A DNA stretch of 23,656 bases, taken from positions 1-23,656 of IMG/VR virus record IMGVR_UViG_3300020472_000168, one strand, 5' to 3'. Position 1 is the stretch's first letter; the number at the start of each line of letters is the position of its first letter. Positions 7,265 to 16,200 of the stretch are shown in pieces. A program made the translations under genes and the position numbers. The notes below the pieces were generated by a model. That model had not been told where the DNA came from and searched no databases. It worked only from the letters and a program-made list of their open reading frames with translations. This DNA comes from a virus.

Positions 7265-10200
7265 ATGAGTTTTCATATTAATTCCGATAAAGAAAAAATT
7301 AGGGGCGTCAACCCTAAAATTATTGGTGATAATGAGACTACCATAAGAGTTGGCAGTGGAGCTGACGAACGAGAAATAATGCGTTTGGAGTTAGATACTC
7401 AAAGCGGGTTACCTCGTGTTGGTATTAACAGAACTGGTCAGAGAGTTAATAATATCAACGTCACTGCAGGTGGTTCTGGGTATACATTAGCTCCTACTGT
7501 TGTTGTTGATGCTCCTCCTAGTGGAGGAACTCAAGCTCTTGCTTCCGCGTTTATTTTTAATGGTGCTGTTGTTTCTGTAGCAGTAAATGATCCTGGTAAT
7601 GGATACACGACTGCTCCAAACGTTGCATTTACTGGTGGTAATGGAGCTGGTGCTGCAGCAACTTCAGTCCTTGATACTGTTGATTTTGAACTTGATATTA
7701 ATGGTGCTATCAGAACCTCTACATCTATTATTTCTGATACTGCTAGAATTTTAAACTTAGATATTGAGAACTTTATCACTCCAGATCTAAATTTAAGAGC
7801 ACCAAATCTTAAGACATATATGAATGGAACTGGTACGCCATGGGCTGCCAATGTTATTGTAGCTAAAGGTGCTTATAGATACGCACAAGGAAATGTATAC
7901 GAAGCAACCAACACAGGAACATCTGGAACAAGTGCTCCTATTCATAAAGATGGAATCGTACTTAATGGTGAGGTAAACTTTAAACACATTGGTTTCAGAG
8001 TTGACGATAATAATGATTTCAAGTATCTTGAAACTGGTAACGCTGGTGTATTTCCCCGTTCTATCACACCCATACTAGGTGATAGATCTGACAAAATTGC
8101 AACTACAGAATACGTACTTAACCTAGCAACAAATGACGTTGGTGGTCGTGTTTATGTGTCCGCACAAATTGGTTCTGACTTAAATGATGGTCGTTCTGCT
8201 GTAAACCCAGTCCGTACTATCAAGAAAGCAGCACAGATTGCATGGTCAACACCTGGTGTTAAAGAAACACTTATTGTATCTGGTGGAGATTATGTAGAAG
8301 ATAACCCAATTTCATTACCTCCAGACTGTTCAGTTGTTGGTGACAACCTTCGTTTGGTTATTGTCAGACCAGCTAACCTTGGAAAACATATTTTCAAATT
8401 TGGTGATAAAAACTATGTTACTGGAGTAACATATAGAGATAAAATTGATTCCAATGGCGACTCAATTGGAACTTGGGATTATGCTATGGTCTTTGACGAT
8501 AAGCAAAGAATCGTTATTGATAATGAAGCAAACGGAGATGCTAGTGTAGAGTTTCCAATTGGACATCAAATTTTTGGACCAGAAAGATTTCGTATTGGAT
8601 TCCAAAATAACACAGGATTGGCATTATTACAATCTAATGTTGAAGCTGTAGGTTTAAACACTGGTGCTAGAGCAAATATTGTTGATGTTGCCTTTACTAC
8701 CACCACAGGTGCCAGTGCATATGTCACTGGTACTATTGATGTACAGTTAAAATCTGGTTCCTTAATTGAAGGTGATCAGTACAGTTATATTACATCTGCA
8801 TCTACTGGTGGTGCATCATCATTAACTATTTCAGGTACATCTGGTAATAACAAACTAAGGTTTACCAATGATCCATCATCTGAAATTCCAGTAAATTCTG
8901 TTGTATTTTTAGATGATACTGATAATTCTAGTTTTACATCAGGTTATTATCAAGTAACTAGTATTGATACTTCAAACTCACCAACTTATTGGGATGTTGA
9001 GTTTATTCCAATCTTAGGTGCTCCTTCTTGGGATACTACACTAACAGAAACCATTGCAATGAGTTCTGCTACAACAGTATCCAATACAATAGATACTGTC
9101 AATCTAAAATCAATTAGATCTGAGGGTGAAGTTGTTTCTTATGATCAAGATGTAACATCAACTCTACCTATTTCTAGAGTTGATTTCTCTTTACAAGGAG
9201 ATGCTAGTATTGCAACAGGTGGTTTCCAACAAGCTCAATTTGGAAGTGCAGAAGATATTGGTGGTATTGTTTTCTATACAAGTGCTCTTGTAGGTAGAAC
9301 AAATTTCCATGAATTTAAAGAAGGACAAGAAATTATTATTAGTGGAATGCCAACTAATAGTCCAGATTTGTCTTTCCTTAATGGTAAACAAAGAATTTAC
9401 AAAGTTTTAGAAGATGCTGATGGTCGTGCAAGAAGATTTGTAATTCCTAAAAAATTCCCATCATTAACAACATCAAACTTTAATCCAGGAGAATTTGCAA
9501 CAGTACAGTCATATTCTAAAGTTGTTACATTATCACTATTAAACTCACCAAACAAGTTTCCTCTTGCTACACCTGTTGAAAGAAGGTATCAAGATGCTTG
9601 TCAGTTAATTAGAAATAATAGAGATTATATTGCAGAGGAAGTAGTTGGTAGAATTAATAAGGAATTCTCAAAAGATTATTTTGCTGTATATAATATTAAT
9701 ACCGTCAGTAATACTTTTGACATTTATCTTGGTGCTACAGATCATGTAAACACATATGTTAGTGGTGGTACAGTAACATTTGGCGGTAGTTCGTATACAA
9801 TTAGTAATTTTGTATATGACAATGTAGGTGGTGTTGCTACAGTTACAACAACTAATCCTGCTGTTAGTGCATTATCTGAAGATGATATTGTTAAATTAGC
9901 AGATATTCTTATTTCTTGTAGTGCAGGTCAAAAAGTATATCCAGCATACAGTGCTCCAACTTCTGGAATCAATACTGGTGATGATGGTGATACACAATGT
10001 AAGCAAGATATTATTCACTTCTTAAATGCTCTAGTAAGAGATCTTGAGTTTGGAACTAACCATAATATTATTGAAGGTTCTAAAAAATATATTATTGATG
10101 GCAAGATCACTTATATTGATGATGAAATTATTCAGAATGTGCGTGCTATTGAATATGCCAGAGAATTAGCAATTTATGCAATGTGTAACTGGAGGATTAA

Positions 10201-13200
10201 AGATAGAACTCCTACTGATCCTCTATACGTTACAAAATATGCTACATCTACAAGATATATTGATGATACAATTATATCAGCAACAGCAGGAAATCCACGT
10301 TGTGATGATGTAAGAGCTGCTATTGATACTTTATCGTTCTTGTGGGCTGATGTTATCACTAATAATGCTAATGGAACTTATCTTGATGCTGCATATTTAA
10401 TTGCAAGAAACGCTGATGTAATTGCAGATCAAGCACTTATTGATACAGAAGCTGCATATCCAACACTTGATCTTTCTGATTTACATCAGAGAAAATGTCG
10501 TAGAGATATTAAGATTGTATTAGAAGGATTATTGAGAGATTTAGTTCTTGGTGGAAACCATGGTGTTGTTTCTACTGCAGAGGCATACTTTAGCGGAACT
10601 GTTCTTTCTGGTATCTCAGAAGGACAAAGAGCAGAAACACTTTATGCTTTTGAAAGAGTAAAACTATATTCCATCCAGGCAATGCGTAACTGGTCTGATG
10701 GAAACGTTTTACTAACAACTCCAACAGGATCTACGTATGTTCCTGCTACAGGAGCATTGACAGTAGTTATTCCAGATCCAGCAGTAGCACCTGTAGCAAA
10801 CTCAGACAGGATTGCTTTCTCTGAGGGAGCGTTAACATTTACTTGTGCATATGGTGGTGGTGGTACTGATGCAGGTCCTTATAGAACTGACATTGCATTT
10901 GGTAAGAGTTTCTTAATCACTAACGTAGCTTCTAGTGGTGGTAACACTACACTTTCACTTAATGTTGGTGTTGCAGGAAGCAATACTGACACACATACAT
11001 TTGATAGTGCTCTTGCTAATGGCACTAAAATTATCTATGGTCCTATTACATTAACATCTCCAATTCCTAGGTATGAAGATTGGAGTATCTTAACTGAAAG
11101 TGGTGCTGCTCCTATTGGCATATTTACTCCATCAAATGTTACTTATGATCCAGCAAATGGTGATCTTACATTTACTACTGCAACTGCACATAATTTAACA
11201 AACTCCAATACAATTCGTTTCCAACCAGAATCATTGGTGTTTACTTGTGATATGGATAATGATGCTACAGAGCATAGATATCCACAAAATGGTCAACCTG
11301 CATTTGGTAATAACCTTGTAATTACTGGAACAACATCCAATACAGTTACAGTTAATGTTGGTGCTGTTGGTAGTAATGTTCAATTTACACCTACTGCAGG
11401 AAGTTATGATCCTGCAACAGGAATAATGACACTAGAGATTGGTGCTCATACTTTAGATGTTGGAGAAGGTGTTGTTATTGCTGATAATTCATTATCATTC
11501 AAGTGTTTAATGGATGGTAATACTGCAACTAAGACATATCCAAGACCTTCTATTGATAGAGTTAGTGGAAGATCAATTTCAATTGCAGGAAAAACAGCAA
11601 CTACAATTTCAGTTAATGTTGGTAAATCTCCTGCAGATAGAACATTCCAAGCAGGTTCTAACACAGCATATGATCCTGTATCTGGACTTTTAATTCTTGA
11701 TGTAGGTACTCAACATGGTATTGGCGTAGGAAGAAATATTGTATTAGAAGATGGTGCTGTAACGTTTACATGTAATCTTGATGGTAATGCAACTCAACAT
11801 AGTTATCCTCGTTCAACCGACCCTGCATCTGGAACATCTCTAGAGGTTACTGATGTTACAACTTCATCACATACAGTAAGCAATGCACCATACGATGCAG
11901 CTACTGGTATTATAACATTCACATTATCATCTCATGGATGGGCAACTGGTGATTATATCAAGATTGATGATGATGCATTAACATATAAATGTGAACTTGA
12001 TGGTAATTCAACTGATCATGCTTATCCTCGTGCTGGATTTGATTATGCAAGTAATCGTTGGTTACCGATTACAAAGATAGATGACAATACATTCTCAGTT
12101 GATGTTGGTGTTTCTTCTTCTGCTGATCAATATACACATACATTTGTAAGTGCTGCAGCTAACGGAATTAAGAGGCAAGCTGGATTAATAGTTGTTAATG
12201 TTGGTACTACTCCTCTTGTTAATTTCACTCCTAGTGGAGTAACATACAATACTACAAGTGGTGATTTAGTTATTCAATTGAATGCAAATCATGGACTTAC
12301 TGTTGGAACAAGCATTAAACTTGCTACAGATTCATTAACATTTGAATGTCCTGCTGCTGTTGGAACTCATACATTTGTAAGTGGAACTACTGGAGCAATT
12401 CAAGCAAGTAATGGTAATACCAATACATTTACTGCTATAACAGGTACAACTTATAATCCTACAACTGGAGTTTTAATATTAAAATTCTCTGGTGCTCATG
12501 GTTTATCAACAAGTAATAAAGTCACGATTGCTAACGGTGGAGTTACATTTACTTGTGATGCTGATAATCATGCAACAAACCACCCATATCCTAGAGCATC
12601 TGATCCTGTATCAGGACAAGCACTTGACATTGATGCTGTAACTAGTGATACAATTGAAGTTAATGTTGGTATAGCATCTTCAAATAGTCAGAGTACATAT
12701 CCTCGTGCAACAGGTGCTAATACATCTAGTGGTGCTGACTATGCATATGACACTGCTCTACCAATTACTAATGCAGATCAGGCAGCTGGTACAATTACAA
12801 TTAATGTTAATGGTGGACAAGGTGCAATTAGTGTAGGATCTACCCATACATTTGTATCTGCAACAGCTGGAGCAGTAATTTCTGGTGGTAATTACGCACA
12901 TACATTTGTAAGTGGTCTTGCAAATGGTATTAAATTTACACCACAATCTGCACATACATTCGTATCTGCAACAACTAATGCAATTTCACATACTCCAAAT
13001 TCACCTCACGCATTTATAAGAGCAAATACAGATGCTGTAAGTGCTTATTCTTCTAGTGCTGGATCAATTTGTGCAAATGTAGAATCTAGTATTAACACAG
13101 CATTAGAACTGTTTGCAGATATTCTAGACGGAACAACCCTTCCTGGATCTACAACCCAAACGTTTGGAACTTTATATGATACTGCTCCTATCATTACATA

Positions 13201-16200
13201 TCCAGATAGTTACATCACTGATTTCTATAATCAGAGAATGGCAGTTCGTGGTATTTACGATGATTATCCTATCATTGAAGCATCTCCATATACACAGAAC
13301 GCATCTGTTATTTCCTTTAGAGGGGGTGGTGGTGCTCTTGTTGATGGATCTAAAGTTAAGCAACCTAACTGCCCATTTGCTGGATTAGAACCAGATGGAA
13401 CAGCATCCTTCCCTAATCAGGGTAAATCCATGGTTGCTGCAGCGTTCACGATTGTGTCGTTTGGTGGTACTGGATATAGAATTATAGAAGATGGATATGT
13501 ACAGTTAGTTTCTGTATTTGTTATTTTCTGTCAAGACGGTGTTCTTGCTGAATCAGGTGGTTATGCATCTATTACTAACTCTGCTACCAACTTTGGTACA
13601 TATGCTTTAAGGGGTAAGGGATATAGAGAAGAATGTTATGAGTTTGACCAAGGAACAGTTAATGTTGTATCTCAGACTCCAACTGGAAGAACCACCATGA
13701 CAATTGGTGGTATTGGTAGGGAACCACTTGAGCACTACATTGTTAAATTGGACGGATATACAAATGCAGATCCAACCAAAGAATTCTTTATTGATAGTGT
13801 AAGTGGTGTTACTGTAGGACCACCTTTCTCAGCGACTCTTATAATTGATGATGGTGTGGGTAATGGATTAAGTCTGATTGAAACCGCAACTGGTAATACT
13901 ATTTCTGGACTAACAGCATTACAAGCTGCGTTAACACCAGCTGCTGCATCTAACGCAACAATCAAGTTACATAGACCATCAATTGTTAATTCCTCATCAC
14001 ACACTTGGGAATTTGCTGGTTCTGGTAACAATTATCTTGCATTACCTGAAAACGGTGGTACTAAGGTAGAAGCAAATGAGCAAGTATCTCAAGATTATGG
14101 TCGTGTTTATGTTTCAGGTACTGACGAACTTGGAGACTTCAAGGTTGGTACATTTGCTAGAATTGAGAACAGAACTGGTAACATTACCTTTACTGGTACG
14201 GTTACAATTTCTGAAGTTGAATTCTTGAAATTGAAGGGTGGTGATGTTGTTGTTACTGGTTTTGATGCATCTAACACACTTGGTGGTGCTAACACTAGTG
14301 ACTCTAAACTACCTACACAGAAGGCAGTTAAGGACTTCATTACAAACAACTTAGGTCCTTATATTAACAAACCTTTCTCAACTAACGCTGTTCCTAGAGC
14401 ACTGGTTGAACTTACTGATTCTGGTAAAATTTCTATTGACCAGATCCCTGCACTCAGACCTTTCCAAGTATTTACTGTTGCAACTCAAGCAGATAGATTA
14501 AAGATTGAAGGAGCACTTGCTGGTGACATCGCTATCCAACAGGATACATCACAGTCATTTATTTTGAACAATGACCTTGAGAGTTTATTCTTAGGATTTG
14601 CAGTTGATTCTACTCTTGTATTTAATATCAACGATGTATATACTGGTACTCCTTCTACAGGTAGAATCCAAGCTACTGAATATAGAGAGGGTGTACTTCG
14701 CCAAATTCTTATTACTAACGGTGGTTCTGGATATACTGTTGCTCCTACCGTATCAATTTCTGGTGGTAATCCAACAGCTGGTGCTGTTGCAGCAACTGCA
14801 ACTTGTACAATTGCAAACGGTGAAATCGTCACTGTTACAATTAATGAAAACGCTGGTTTGATTGGTGGTTCTGGATATACCACACAACCAGTAATTACAA
14901 TTCAAGCACCTCCAGGAGCTGGTACGCAAGCACAAGCAGATGGTTTTATTGAAAGTAGATTGTATGGTGATATTGTTAACAATATCAAGATGCTTGATAC
15001 TGATACATTTGATGATAGTGATTCACCATCTGCAAATACTATCAATATTAGCAGAGTTGTCAACACATCTTCTACTAACAATTCTAACTGGGTATCACTA
15101 TCATCTAACCAAATTGCCGCATCAGATATTACATCGGGTGTCATTGAAACAGATAGATTGGCATCAGGTGGTGCTGCTAACTCTTTCACCTTCTTAAGAG
15201 GTGACCAAAACTTTGCTCCTGCTGTTCAGTCAGTTAAAGGTGCAGAAACAAGATACTTCGCAAGACTCGCTGCTCAAGCATCAGTTGGTGCTAACGCCTT
15301 TATCTTTACTAGCAATTCTGATGCTTTGATTGGTCACTCAGTTGTAGCAAACGTTGCTGGTATTGCAGCAAATACAAACATCAATGGAATTACTACTGTT
15401 GGTGGATTGACAACTGTTTCTCTTAATAATCCAATTACAGCAACAATTGCATTAGGAACAGTTATTGAATTTGAAAGAGGAGAATCTCCTCTAACATTTG
15501 ATTCTTCAAATACAATTGGTAACTTTATTGACAGTGTTGTAATTGCTAATCCTGGCACTGGTTACACTGACGGTCAATATTTTGATATTGGTCTTGATGG
15601 AGGAACAGGAAATGATTTAAGAGCTAACCTTATTATTTCTGGTGGAGCAATTACAGATGCAACTGTAACAAATGCTGGTTCTGGTTATACTGCAGATTTC
15701 CAAATTACTCCTAATCCAGGTGCAATTGGTGCTGGATCTAACCTAGTTCTTCTTGGTAAAGTTAGCACTGTTAATAAGCAGTTTGCTAACGTTGCAGTTG
15801 ATATTCAAAGAGTTTCTGATTTAACAATTTCTGCTGATCTTTTCGGAACAATTGGTGTTTCTAGATTTAAGAAATCTCAGTTCAACATTGGACAAGAAGG
15901 AAACGGTTCTATTACAATTAAAACTGGTCCTGACAGTGGACTTGATGCAGATTTATTAGATGGTCAGCAAGGTGGTTACTACCTTAACGGTGCGTTCTTC
16001 GTTGACAGTAGTATCGGTCCTGATAAACTTGCTAGTGGTACTTACAGTATTGATATTAGTGGTAGATCTACTAACACACTTCGTGTTGACACTGGTATTA
16101 ATAACCCAACTTCTAACCCATCACCAAGTGATTCGGTTCAAGGTTTAACACTAAGCACAGTATTCAATAGTTCTAATGGGTTATTAACAGCATTCCCAAG

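Noticed and set aside
10829-12600. Zinc-finger or metal-cluster region because of repeated Cys and His
   Set aside because: Each unit has only one Cys and the His positions vary between units, so no intra-unit metal site can be assembled from sequence alone.
12845-13060. CRISPR-like array because of the even 54-base spacing
   Set aside because: The units are diverged at the DNA level, lie in frame within a coding region and have no constant repeat with unique spacers.
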